Program-made: the position numbers and the translations under genes | The notes under the pieces: model-generated | What the model was told of the DNA's origin: nothing | The model's input: only the letters and a program-made list of their open reading frames with translations | Databases searched by the model: none | DNA from: Tetranychus cinnabarinus | Lineage: Eukaryota > Arthropoda > Arachnida > Trombidiformes > Tetranychidae | Length of the DNA stretch: 64,000 bases | Assembly: GCA_022266195.1 (NCBI GenBank) | Contig: WHVY01000006.1 | Location: forward strand, 186,001 to 250,000 | Direction of reading: 5' to 3' | Part shown: one piece after another, positions 27,288-38,200 of the stretch | How the letters are laid out: each line of letters begins with the position of its first letter | Numbering within the stretch: the stretch's first letter is position 1

Positions 27288-27776
27288 TCAAACATTAATA
27301 GGCTGTGCTGCAGACCAGCCATAATGACAGTGAGGTTGATTCGCATCACTAACGGTCTCTCGGTAGCGTCCCATCAGACAGATCAACGCTGAATCAATGA
27401 TAAGAAATCCAGAAGTTAATTGGAAAACTGCAATTACATTTGTTTGATCAGAAGTGGAAGAGGTTTTTACAAACAATCGACCAAATATAACTACTAGAGA
27501 CCAAATTAGGAGTGAGATTAGACAAATGATTAAACCAAATATGAGGATCCTCATGAAGCGAATCAATCCAGGCCACTTTTCAATCAACGTCAGAAATAAA
27601 ATAACATCTAGAACAATGAAAAAGGCACATTGATAAGTAACTTTGGAAACTGTTGACATCATAGTAACAGTCAAAACAGTCACAGTAATACAAAGTTTCA
27701 TAGTCATTGCGGTAACAATTGCCACAGCTCTGCAATTATCTTGACCAGAATCTCCTCCTCTTTCTGATAAATCCAT
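27288..27776 (-). CDS. Four-helix membrane protein, function unknown (162 aa)
   Basis: This is a single-exon frame with an ATG start at 27776. Hydrophobic segments lie at about residues 16-40, 49-66, 73-98 and 113-135, giving four membrane spans, with a short N-terminus and a polar C-terminus of about 28 residues ending SAAQPINV. No catalytic motif or known family signature is seen. It is placed head to head with another small four-span protein at 28869, and their first segments look alike (MTMKLCITV and MGIKVCLKV, both followed by a short SK[VI] stretch), so they may be old paralogues. A second in-frame Met at residue 24 could be an alternative start. Four-span organisation with unrelated sequence recurs in many arthropod orphan families, so no function is proposed. 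Confidence 0.6.
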   Translation of the reverse strand: MDLSERGGDSGQDNCRAVAIVTAMTMKLCITVTVLTVTMMSTVSKVTYQCAFFIVLDVILFLTLIEKWPGLIRFMRILIFGLIICLISLLIWSLVVIFGRLFVKTSSTSDQTNVIAVFQLTSGFLIIDSALICLMGRYRETVSDANQPHCHYGWSAAQPINV

Positions 27777-28868
27777 GATTGAGGTGGAAGACTAATTAAT
27801 GCTAGTTGTAAGGGAAGCAAAAGAAGAGTTGAAAGTCACTTTAAATTCATTCCACTTTCATCAACTTCTATCCGAGCACAAATTATTGGAGTTGAAGCTC
27901 ATAATTAAAAATCGAAGAAAGTTAAAGGTAAAATAATCAACATTTCTGGCCATTCTTTGAATGGTTCACAAAAACATTATCACCAAAGGACCAAGAAAAC
28001 ATTTTTGGGGACAAGAAAGGGCAAAAGGCAGAGCATCCTTTTCATCGTTCAACTCATCCTTGATGCTTTTGTGGTCCTCCTTTTTCCCATCATTTCATCT
28101 CTTTACTTGAGATTTGAGAACAAAAACTCCCACAAAGTTCCAAGTAAACATTGGATCGATAAAGGATGCTCCAAAACGTAAGTCAGAACTAGCTAGTTCC
28201 TTCTCTCATGTATCAGCCATGAGTCTTCCATGTTCAAAGAAACAGAATGATCTTCCCATTTCCATTCTCATCTTCACTTGATATTTACTTGTTTGTCTCT
28301 TTCCTCTTCTTTTGTCATTCTCATTGTTGGTCCATCCATATTCATCATCAATTTAATTAAACCGACTCTTTGTAACACTTTCATCCAATACTTTGTTGTC
28401 CATTTTATCCTATCCTGTCCAGTCCATCATAAAATTACAAATAATATCTTTAAATTTCTTGAAGCAAAATCAACTTCAGTTGAAATATTAATTTCAAAAA
28501 ATGAGTAAATTCTTTTAATTTACAGTTGAATTCAATGACTCTGTGATGTTAACTGTGATCATTCCAACCTGAAAGGACTGAATGTAACTCAATTGAAGGA
28601 TGTACAAGACTTTTGCTGAAGCATTAGTCGATCTCAGTTTCAATTGGATCCATCTCGTCCATTTCACCCAAAATGTCTTAAATTGTTGGTGCCAACTAGT
28701 CGTTATATGATACAATGTGAACCCAATCCTTTACACCAAGTTAATCTTGTTCATTATTTTACCAGATATTTTGAACTTCTACTCAATTGTAAATGCTATG
28801 CTAAATGCTAAATTTTGTGAATCTAATACTAATCATTGAACAAAAATAGTCCAACTACTGTAATAATT
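27777..28868. other. Divergent spacer between the two four-helix genes
   Basis: About 1.1 kb between two head-to-head starts. Open frames here are short and lack coding character. Both promoters must lie here if the start assignments are right. No clear TATA or repeat was picked out. Confidence 0.4.
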
Positions 28869-29309
28869 ATGGGCATCAAAGTTTGTCTTAAAGTTAATTT
28901 AATGTTTGCCTTAATTATTTCACTCTTTTCCAAGATTGCTCTGCTCAGTGTGATAAATGGAAACATCAATGATTTTATTTTGGTTAAAATTATTATTCAT
29001 TGTGCCCTGGTCTACAGTATTGGTCAAGAAAATCTGTTATTGACAGTTTTCCTCTTCGTTCTGGACATAACACTCTATGCTTTATACGTTGTCTTTGAAT
29101 TCATTTTTGTCATTGCCATGCTTTTGTCATCAGCTCTGTTTGGTCCAGATTCACAACAAGCCATTATTGGTATAATTGTTTGCCTCACAATTGCCTCAAT
29201 TGACCTCATGATTCTGGTTATGGTGGGCATTTCAACTGAACAAATGAAACATCGAACAAACGATTCGTCTGAATCTTCATTAACAACTCAACAACCTGAT
29301 TATGTTTAG
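28869..29309 (+). CDS. Four-helix membrane protein, function unknown (146 aa)
   Basis: The first ATG in the open frame is 28869 (MGIKVCLKV); upstream in-frame codons contain no ATG. Hydrophobic spans lie at about residues 8-30, 34-52, 57-88 and 95-119, followed by a polar tail rich in Ser and Thr that ends QQPDYV. It is single-exon, with an AATAAA at 29364-29369, 55 bases after the stop. Size, span number and the opening residues resemble the divergent neighbour at 27288-27776. No known domain is recognised. Confidence 0.6.
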   Translation: MGIKVCLKVNLMFALIISLFSKIALLSVINGNINDFILVKIIIHCALVYSIGQENLLLTVFLFVLDITLYALYVVFEFIFVIAMLLSSALFGPDSQQAIIGIIVCLTIASIDLMILVMVGISTEQMKHRTNDSSESSLTTQQPDYV

Positions 29310-29363
29310 CTGTCTTTTCATCTGTCTTCCTGTCTATCTTCCATCTGATTTTTATAATTGCAG

Positions 29364-29369
29364 AATAAA
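29364..29369 (+). terminator. AATAAA poly(A) signal of the 28869 gene
   Basis: Canonical hexamer 55 bases past the stop, supporting the 3' end of a real transcribed gene. Confidence 0.6.
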
Positions 29370-30190
29370 TTCATTTAAATAATATCTGTACAATCTTATT
29401 GAAAATTATTTACGGAAAACTTTGGTGGAATAATGGAAGATATCAGTTTCAGTCATAACATGAGCTGTCAATTTATTGTCCACCTGTTAGACCAAGTAAT
29501 GAGTTGATCTCATAAACTTGATGATAAGTTACATTATCAATTTATCAGATTGTCATCTTTGATGATCAAACGGATAAATTGCATGTTCTTGGATAATTTG
29601 TCATTTCCATCCGAAGTGAAAGTTCCCAAGACTAAATCAAGGATCACGATATTGAATAAAATATGAAAAGGTTAATTGAGACTGAAGGTGAAAATTGCTA
29701 ATTTTTGCTATTCACCAGTCATGAAAATTACATTGTTTAGCTATATAACCTTGATAGGTTAAAAGAAGTGGGAAATTCAGATCTTGCAGTAACTGTAAAA
29801 GTTGTGTAAAGCTTGCTTACTGTAATAACTTACAGTCAAAACTTGCTATTCATTTTCGGTCATTGAACTAACTTATTTATATTGGAAATCAGACTCAAAA
29901 CGGTTTCATAGTTGAAAAAATGAGTAAAAACGATAAAATTACATGGGTGCTATACTTTTGAAACGGAGTGTAGCATCACTGCTGTATCACTCAATTTGGG
30001 TTTACAAACAGCAGAGGTCTCTTCAAGAGAGTCTCTTGAATATACAATGTAATGAGCTTTTACTTTGTTAGCTGTTGCTTTTTTTCTTGAGAGCCGTGAT
30101 CTTATCAACAGAGCCAGCTGATAATCAATCAGTTTTCTATACTCACACTAACAGTTAATAATTCAATATCATACAATTAAATTTTTCAAT
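29370..30190. other. Intergenic spacer upstream of HADH
   Basis: About 820 bp with no credible coding. It contains the 19 bp palindrome at 30022-30040 and must hold the HADH promoter. Confidence 0.5.
30022..30040. repeat. 19 bp perfect palindrome upstream of HADH
   Basis: TTCAAGAGA and TCTCTTGAA are perfect inverted arms around a single G, about 150 bases upstream of the HADH ATG. It could be a dimeric transcription-factor site or a chance hairpin. Confidence 0.5.
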
Positions 30191-31147
30191 ATGTTTAAAA
30201 GAATTTTGTCAACATCCTATGCCTTAAGGAACCAATCTTGCCTTTATTTTGGTAGATCAATTTCTACAAGTAAACAACTGGACGCCATGAAGGTTGAAAA
30301 TATGTTGATTATTGGAAGTGGCCTGATGGGATCAGGAATTGCTCAAGCCTCAGCTCAAAGTGGACCTCATTTCAATTCAATCGTTATTCAGGATGTCAAC
30401 CAAGGTGCTCTTGATAAAGCTGCTGCTAGGATCAAATCTAATTTGGAAAAGATGAAGTCTAAAAATTCATCCATAAATGTCGATGAAATTATGGGACGAA
30501 TAACATTTTCAACAAATATCCAGCCAAAGTCAACTGATAATCTTTTGGTTATTGAAGCTATCACGGAAGTATTGGATGTCAAGCAAAATTTGTTCAAAAA
30601 TCTAAGTGAACAATTCAAGGATTGTCCAAATGTCATTTTAGCTACAAACACTTCATCATTGCCTTGCAAGGATATTGGTATCCATGTTACTAACCATTCA
30701 CGTTATGCTGGTCTCCATTTCTTCAATCCAGTTCCTTTGATGAAGCTTGTTGAAGTAGTCAAGCTAGATAACACGTCCGATGATACTTATGATTCTCTTG
30801 TTGATTATGTTAAATCAATTGGGAAAGTATCTGTGAAATGTAAAGATACACCAGGATTCATTGTAAATCGTTTACTTTTGCCATATATGTCTGAAGCTAT
30901 TCAAATGCTTGAAAGAGGTGATGCTACAGTTCGTGATATTGATACTGCCATGAAATTGGGTGCTGGTTACCCAATGGGACCCTTTGAATTAATGGATTAT
31001 GTTGGATTGGATACTGTGCAATTAATTAATGAAGCTTGGATGAAACGAGATCCTGACCTCATAAAGCCATCAAAAATTCTTAAAGAAATGGTTGATTCTG
31101 GTCGCTTCGGAAAAAAATCTGGAAAAGGTTTCTACGAATACAAATGA
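30191..31147 (+). CDS. HADH: Hydroxyacyl-CoA dehydrogenase, mitochondrial (HADH, SCHAD)
   Basis: The product oxidises L-3-hydroxyacyl-CoA to 3-ketoacyl-CoA with NAD+, the third step of mitochondrial beta-oxidation. The 318-residue length matches animal HADH (about 314). The first ~30 residues are basic and Ser/Thr-rich with no acids (MFKRILSTSYALRNQ), a mitochondrial presequence. A Rossmann motif GSGLMGSG starts at residue 42, and IEAITE at 121 is typical. The catalytic His is H176 in GLHFFNPVP, with its paired Glu at 188. The C-terminal domain carries KDTPGFIVNRLL, KLGAGYPMGPFEL and a final GKKSGKGFYEYK. The coding region has no intron, unlike most neighbours, so a retrocopy origin is possible, but the frame is intact and every key residue is kept. 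Poly(A) signals follow at 31284 and 31300. It is convergent with IDH. Confidence 0.95.
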   Translation: MFKRILSTSYALRNQSCLYFGRSISTSKQLDAMKVENMLIIGSGLMGSGIAQASAQSGPHFNSIVIQDVNQGALDKAAARIKSNLEKMKSKNSSINVDEIMGRITFSTNIQPKSTDNLLVIEAITEVLDVKQNLFKNLSEQFKDCPNVILATNTSSLPCKDIGIHVTNHSRYAGLHFFNPVPLMKLVEVVKLDNTSDDTYDSLVDYVKSIGKVSVKCKDTPGFIVNRLLLPYMSEAIQMLERGDATVRDIDTAMKLGAGYPMGPFELMDYVGLDTVQLINEAWMKRDPDLIKPSKILKEMVDSGRFGKKSGKGFYEYK

Positions 31148-31283
31148 ATTTATCTATTGGCATTTACAATTCTTTACTACTTTTTTCAAGTGGCCAAAAT
31201 TAGGCGAATATCTTTCCACTAAAAAATTTTTTACAAGATATATTATATTATTTTCTTGGTTTTTATTTTAATTGATATGGCTA

Positions 31284-31289
31284 AATAAA
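31284..31289 (+). terminator. AATAAA poly(A) signal of HADH
   Basis: Hexamer about 137 bases after the stop; a second copy at 31300-31305. Confidence 0.6.
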
Positions 31290-31357
31290 AGTTATTTTAA
31301 ATAAAAATTGAGTAGTCAAATTAATGGCAATAGCATGAAAATGTAACCAAATAATTA

Positions 31358-31559
31358 AAGGGTGTTGCGGATAAAAACTATAATTTATCTTACCTTAAAT
31401 TTTGATAAAGATGACGATTTATTGATAACTGATTTGTTTATGTTTTTGTCTACGTTTGTTTCTTCTTCAATTTTGTTATCTTCATTGTTATCATGGTCAT
31501 CGTCATCTTTATCAAAAATTAAGGTAAGATAAATTATAGTTTTTATCCGCAACACCCTT
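31358..31559. mobile_element. Hairpin MITE with 61 bp terminal inverted repeats (202 bp)
   Basis: Left arm 31358-31418 and right arm 31499-31559 are inverted copies 61 bp long with a single mismatch by eye. The ends read AAGGGTGTTGCGG and CCGCAACACCCTT. TA dinucleotides flank both ends (31356-31357 and 31560-31561), consistent with Tc1/mariner-type insertion. The 80 bp centre is T-rich and has no coding. It lies between the convergent 3' ends of HADH and IDH. The near-perfect arms imply a recent insertion or an active copy-making family. Confidence 0.8.
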
Positions 31560-31645
31560 TATTTCAATCAATAATAGTTTTTGTTATAGATTAGACATAT
31601 AGGGCACATGCATAAGGTTCGTGTTTTGTGAAAATTATAAATAAA

Positions 31646-31651
31646 TTTATT
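31646..31651 (-). terminator. Candidate poly(A) signal of IDH (minus strand)
   Basis: TTTATT on the plus strand reads AATAAA on the minus strand, about 270 bases beyond the IDH stop. Confidence 0.35.
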
Positions 31652-31922
31652 GATATTTAACTCTAACCACTTTAGTGAAATACCAGACTTTCAAAAAAGA
31701 AATAAATTCACAATGGAACTTATGAAAGCGGTTTGTCAATGAAGGAAAACAATTTTAACCAAAATATATGAATGAGGGTGAAATGGATTAAATTTAACAA
31801 TAAATTGTTCCAGATCAACAATGATACCAAATTCTAGGTTCAAGATAGAAAGATTAAAGCATAGTTCACGATATTTTCCAGCTTTTTTCAACTTCCTAAA
31901 GTTTTGAAACTGGTGAAAACAG

Positions 31923-33527
31923 TCAACAGCCAAGTTTGACTCGCATGTTTTCCCCTAATTTATCCATGAAAGCGAAAGTGTTGAGATAATCAGATGGAGT
32001 GACATTGGCCATTCCCTTGATACTTATGGCCAAATCTTTGGTCATAAAGCCAGACTCGATTGTCTCAATGCACACTTTTTCCAAAGTATCAGCAAAATTA
32101 GATAATCGTTCATTGTTGTCTAGTTTAGCTCTGTGAGCAAAACCTCGAGTCCATGCAAATATAGAAGCGATTGGATTGGTTGAGGTTTCCTTTCCTTGTT
32201 GATGTTGTCGATAATGACGAGTTACTGTTCCATGAGCAGCTTCAGCTTCAATAGTTTTACCATCAGGACAGATAAGAACAGATGTCATCATTCCAAGACT
32301 TCCATAACCTTGAGCGATTGAATCAGATTGAACATCTCCATCATAATTCTTGCAAGCCCAAACAAACCCACCATCGGATTTAAGAGCTTGAGCAACCATA
32401 TCATCAATCAATCTGTGTTCATACCAAATTCCTGATTATAGAAATGAAAAGAAGGATAAAGAACAAATGTTAAGATAAATGAAAAAGTTTCCCGACTATA
32501 AAATGCATATATTTCCTTTTAAGAACTGGGCGTACCAAAGTTGGCTACGTCAACAGTTTTTGACGAGAAAAACAGTTCGTTATGATTGGTTTAATAAACT
32601 AAGCTCACTGATTACGTAGTTACCGCGAGTAGCTTATTGAAACAACCCATAAATTATATTGTAATGGCTATCCAATAATAGTTCACCAAGATATAAAATT
32701 AGCATTATGCTAAATTGGTGCAGATAAAACTATCGAGCTGTAATTCTGGTTTGAAATAAAGACAAATAGCCATAAAAATCATTAATCGGGAGATTACCTT
32801 TTCCTTCATATTGGCTTCTGTATTCTTTCTCGTAAATTTCTTGGAAAATATCCTTAAATCTACCATCATATCGTTTGAGGATAGTGTTTTTAGTACTCAA
32901 GTAAAGAGGTTTTTCACGAGCAAGAGCGTATTGGAAAGAACTTCGGGCGAAATCAGCAATACTCTTGTCGGTATTGTACATTGATAGAGAAACTCCGCCA
33001 CCATCTTTGAATTCGAAGACAGTTCTTTCAATGGTTTCACCACCATCAGTAGGTGTAAATTTAATTTCTAATTTTCCAGAGCTAGGTACGACAAAGTCAG
33101 TAGCTTTATATTGATCACCATAAGCGTGACGACCGATAATAATGGGTTTTGTCCATCCAGGAACAAGTCGAGGGATATTTTTACAAATGATCGGCTCACG
33201 GAAAACTGTTCCACCAAGAATATTACGAATAGTTCCATTTGGTGATAACCACATCTTTTTCAATTTGAATTCTTCCACTCGAGCTTCATCAGGTGTAATT
33301 GTGGCACATTTAACTCCAACATTATACTTCAAAATAGCATGGGCACAATCAATGGTGACTTGGTCATCTGTACGATCTCTTTCTTCGATTCCCAAATCAT
33401 AAACATGGAGTTCAGGCTCTACAAATGGGAAAATCAGCTTATCCTTGATCAATTCCCAAATAATTCGAGTCATCTCATCTCCTTTCATCTCAACGATGGG
33501 TCCGCACTTGATCTTTTCGAATGACAT
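31923..33527 (-). CDS. IDH1: Isocitrate dehydrogenase [NADP], cytosolic type
   Basis: The product converts isocitrate and NADP+ to 2-oxoglutarate, CO2 and NADPH. Two exons join in frame: 33527-32798 and 32431-31923 (TGA), 412 residues, close to the 414 of human IDH1. Recognisable blocks are GDEMTRIIWELIK, KCATITPDE, SPNGTIRNILGGTVFREPI, the substrate Arg in IIIGRHAYGDQYKATDF, IYEKEYRSQYEG, WACKNYDGDVQSDS, AHGTVTRHYR and ETSTNPIASIF. The start is set at MSFEKIKCG, matching family N-termini; the frame stays open 30 codons further up, but that part is not a convincing presequence and an AATCAG acceptor lies just before the ATG, so it is probably a 5' UTR or intron. The C-terminus is VKLGC, lacking the peroxisomal -SKL/-AKL signal of the vertebrate enzyme. 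Location is therefore inferred to be cytosolic. Confidence 0.95.
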
Positions 33528-33910
33528 CTTTCTTAGCGCTGATTGATTAGGTATAGAAATAGGTTGAGAATTGGATAAAATAAAAAAAGAACAGTGAGCA
33601 AATGTATCAAAATGCAAAAATGTAACAAAGTATATCGATTATGGTTTGCAAAGATAGATATTGTTGTTAACTAGCTGGCATGAACAAGAGAACTAACAAA
33701 GAATATCATAAAGAGTGACCCTAAATGGGGATTAGGATAGCCAGTTACTGATGATATGTGTTACGTAAACCGGCTATAGAGTTGTAAATCAACTGAAGGA
33801 AATAAATTGTTAAACTAGTAAAACCAGTACACATAAAATTTCCCAGAAAGCAAATGAATACATTGAATAGGATATAAAAACCAATTCAGTGGTTGTCTGA
33901 TTCAGCTGAA

Positions 33911-34116
33911 ATGGAGCAGCTGATCGAGCGAGCATGTAAGTTTTAATTCAATTTGGTCCAGGAAATTGATAACTAACACTGCTATAGGTTTTCTGCATTT
34001 AAAAATAACGATATTGATGGAACTCACAATTGAAACAGATCGATGAATTGCGGAAATTTGATCTAAATAAAATAGACGATTGCCTAACCACGCAGGATAT
34101 CATGATTATTTTCCAG
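33911..34116 (+). pseudogene. Short coding-like patch, possibly a broken gene
   Basis: An ATG at 33911 opens eight codons (MEQLIERA) ended by a GTAAGT donor after 33935. A 52 bp intron-like segment with a CTAAC branch motif ends in TATAG at 33987. Downstream, 34018-34116 is an open 33-codon frame that reads like protein, with IDELRKFDLNKIDD and then DIMIIFQ before a GTAACT donor. The pieces do not join: the spliced frame hits a stop 19 codons later, and the 34018 frame is out of phase with it. Either a frame-breaking change is present, the exon borders differ, or the resemblance is chance. It sits divergent to IDH. Family unknown. Confidence 0.25.
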
Positions 34117-35275
34117 GTAACTGAGTATCACACTTTAAATCAATAAAATCCAAAGGATTAGTTGCTAAAGTACACCTAGTGATTGTTGATCAGTATTGGG
34201 TGCACAAGAGAGTCTCAATTATAAAGGTTTCACTTGCACGGGTTGGAATGTTTAATACAGTATTTCAAGAGATCATTTGTTGTGATTAACAAAACATTGG
34301 AATAAAATGGAAGAATAAAGAACAGTTTCACCACGTAATGATAGATTATAGAAGGGGTTAGAACATGAATGTGCCTGTAAAATGGGCCAGAAATCCTCGG
34401 AATAAGGGTCACAAAAAAGTAAACAAAACAAGACTTGGCCAGACAAGGCACATTGAAAAGGAGAAGAAATAAGGGGAACTCAAGCTCCCAACTGCTTAGT
34501 CATAGCAAAGAACAGATTATGCTTAACTGATGTCGAAACCTAATGACAAGATGATAATTTTGAAGAGCAAATAAATGGTAACAATGTTCATTGATTATCA
34601 GGATTATCCCTGAAACTTCATAAGTAAAATCAGATAAAACAGTCGAACAAAAATTAAATTAACACCTCACACATTAAGAAATACAATGTAGTGTAAGGTA
34701 AGCATAGAGGCTTTATAACAGTTAGTTCGAATTGGAACCAAAGGATAGTTAATGTGATACAGTTGCAGCAAAATAAAACAAATAAAAATTGACCAATGAG
34801 CAAATGACAATTGAAATTAAAATTTTGGATAAATTTTCAAAAACATTGAAATATTGAAGGAAATTAAACTTACATTTAATTTAAAAGCAAATGACAAATA
34901 ATTAATGGTAAATTTGGTGACCAATAGTAAAAACACAATGAATAAATTTATATTTCTTTAATTGAAATGATTTAGAGACTATTTAGAAAGTAAATCACAA
35001 AATTATTTTCATTTAACTGTAAATTTAACCAGAGATGAAACCGGCTAAGCTGGTAAATGTTGGTAAAAGCAGAATCTGATGATTGGTGGCTAAAGGAGAA
35101 GGGAAGAGAGAGAAAAAGAGAGATAGATTGAGATGGAGAGACAGAGAGAGACAGACAGAGATGGAGAAAGGAAAAAGTTGCACTTTTATTTAAACATTTT
35201 ATTCTGCATCATCAACTGTTAACAGTTGATCACAATTATCAACCATCTAGCAGCTTAATCAAGTTAATTCCTAAC
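34117..35275. other. Intergenic spacer upstream of the NRF-6-like gene
   Basis: About 1.15 kb with no convincing coding on either strand. It ends in a purine-rich tract at 35099-35177, just upstream of the acyltransferase start. Confidence 0.5.
35099..35177 (+). repeat. GA-rich tract upstream of the acyltransferase gene
   Basis: About 80 bp of GA, GAA and GACA units, ending 100 bp before the ATG at 35276. Similar tracts lie upstream of the genes at 47581, 53493 and 58341/58807, so it may be promoter-associated rather than random microsatellite. Confidence 0.6.
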
Positions 35276-38200
35276 ATGGTGTCTCATCATCTACTTATCA
35301 GTAACCTCTTCTTCACCTTGCTTCTTAGTCAGTTGGTTGCAACTTCAACCTCTTTGTCATCGCCAGAGATTAATAATGATTCAAGTTCAAGTTACCTAAA
35401 AAAGACATTGCAAACATTCAAAACGATCTATTATCCACACAACCAGTTAATTGTTGATTACTTGGAAACTATTGTCAGCGATGTTGAGCTCTATTTGACT
35501 CAACCATGTGTCCAGAGTTTGGATAAATTAAAAGAAGGACTCAAAGCCAATGCAATATGGGCAATGAAATGTAAGTATAACAATCGAATCAAAATTTATT
35601 TTCTTAGCTTTTTTAGTTCTCTTCCATTCTGATCCATTTTTTTAAACCTTTCACAGTTTTAGACGCCTCTGGTCATGGAAACGGAGGTTTTTTCAATTAT
35701 TATATCGTCGATTTAGGAAATTACGATGAGTGCCTTTCTTTGTCTATTAACGAACAAACCCAGTCAGGACCAGTGACATTTGATGGTCAATACTGTCTTG
35801 CTAAGCTACATACTCCACCAATCATGGATAGTGATATAACTCAAAGCAATTTTAATGGAACTCTGATTGAATTTTTGAAAAATTCGGAAGAACAATTGAA
35901 ATTAAGTTTGCCGCAAATCGGAGTTTGTCTTCCATCAACATGTGAACCCAGTCAAATAGCTTCAGCCATTAACAAACGTAAGTTGATTTCTTGCCTTCTA
36001 CCCCATCCTGTAATTCAATCCTTATTTCTGACCTTTCTTTTGTTTGGGATATTCTCATCAATATAGCTTTCAATTGAACAAATAAATCAGATTGTTTTCT
36101 TAATTCAACCTGCATGCTAAATTAGCTCGATTGTTTCTTTGACAGCTCAATTTTTTCATAGATTTTGATCTCTAGATTGATTTTAATATTTAAATAATGT
36201 AAATCTTAAACCATGAATTTTAATGACTGAATTCATCAAGTGTATCACAGATCTAGACAGTTTATCTCTTCAATATTTCCATATTAAATTATTTTTCTTG
36301 GATACTAGACTGTTTCACACAATCTTTCAAATCCGATAACCACAGCAAATCAGCTCTTTCCTATCATATTTATTTATGAATATTATAAATCATGCACTTA
36401 TTCAAGACAATCTGATGAGATTTGAAAAGACTTATTTATGTCTTAACACATCTCAATGTCTTATTCTAGTTGCCTTCAAAGCAAGAATGGATATCTTAAT
36501 GGAAAAGCTGAATAATTATTCATTTTCTCTGATTTTTTCAGCAGTTAACTGTTTAATCCTTGATGGTCACTCAATCTCCCTTGCAACCAGTTGTCGAAAA
36601 ACTCTAATTTTTTATTTTTCCCATTTTCATTTCAGATGCTCATCGAAATGGCCTCACCGTTGAATTAGGACCATTTTGTGATACCAAAGATGTTTACCAA
36701 AAACCTTATTCAACAATTGAAAAGATTGCCTTGTAAGATGAAATCAACTTAACTATACAATTTTATTTTCTCATTATTTATCCCTAAATAATTTGATTTC
36801 ATGTAAACAGAAGATGTTGATCATCTTGAAGTTGTCAATGTATTAGGCCAGTACAGTTGTGATTCAATACCAATTTGGTTTGCCTTGAAATATAAATTTT
36901 CATGAAAAGCATTGATAAATCTTTCTTCTTTCTTCCTAATAATAATCTAACAATCAATTTTTCTGTTTATTCACTACTCTATTACAGTGCGATCATTGGA
37001 ATCTTTATTGGGTTAACAATCCTTGGAACGATCGTCAATCAAGGATGGTTATCTCATTTTTCCGCATTGCGAAACATAGAGCGTCTGGTCAAGCAAACCA
37101 ACAACTCAGACAAATTGACACTCAACTTTATCAACGGAGGCAAAGTCTATTATCTCATACTTTCAATTGCTGGTCATATTTGGTATATTATGGGCACTTT
37201 AATACCTCCAATGTATAGTAAGCATCATTAATCAGGCTTAAGAAACCCAAATTGAAACTGAGGCTGGACAAAAAACTGGACATTCATTAATTTTTCTTTT
37301 GTAAACTTCACAGTGGGAATCTATTCTTACAACCTATCACACTCTGCAATACTTCGTGAGTTGTCATCAAATTGTCTTCTCTTCATTGAGATTATAATTT
37401 TTGTTGGGTAAGTCAAGTTTTTAGGTAACAATAAAGGTCAATATCTAATCGAAACAGCAGTTTCCCTCTCCATGCTACTCTCAAACCGCAAGGTTATCAT
37501 CCAATAACGCCTTTATTGTTCTTTTTAAAAATTGTGATTCACTTGTTTTTTCATAACATTTTTCTATGTTCTTTCCTCAACAGTGGAGTTCTCACCATGT
37601 ATACCTGTTATCAAGTTCTGGAGAAAACTCGAGGACGACTCTCTTTCATTCAGTACATTGTTGTTCGCTATTTAAGGTATGCCACTTTTAACACCAAACC
37701 AATGAAAGTCAATGATCACAGCTCACTGTTTTATAACCTGTAAAGAGGTTTACTCAAAAAACATCAAGTGTCATTGAAAATTATGTTGTCCATTTCATCT
37801 GAGAAAATTTGAAGTGTACTAATATCAACAAGTGTTGAGATGTGAAACATTGTGAATAATGGCCACATTTCAAGAAGGGTTAAAGTATTGTTGATGAGGT
37901 TGACTTTTTAAATCAAATAATGCATCGCAATCCTAAAGTCAATGTATCAATAGCAATTCGTTTTTCAACGAGACAATCAGACTTTATTGATCCAATGTTT
38001 TTACAATTTCTTATCTCTTTATTTAACTTTAATAGCCTGCATTTTTTATCATCAAATAGCAATTTGGAACTCAATGACAATATACTCACTTGAACATGAT
38101 CGATAATTTAGTAGATTATTTCCTTTTTCCAGTTATTTAATTCAGAATCAAGTATTCTTGATTGTTGCGGAGGCCAAGAAAACTCAGGCTAATTAATGTT

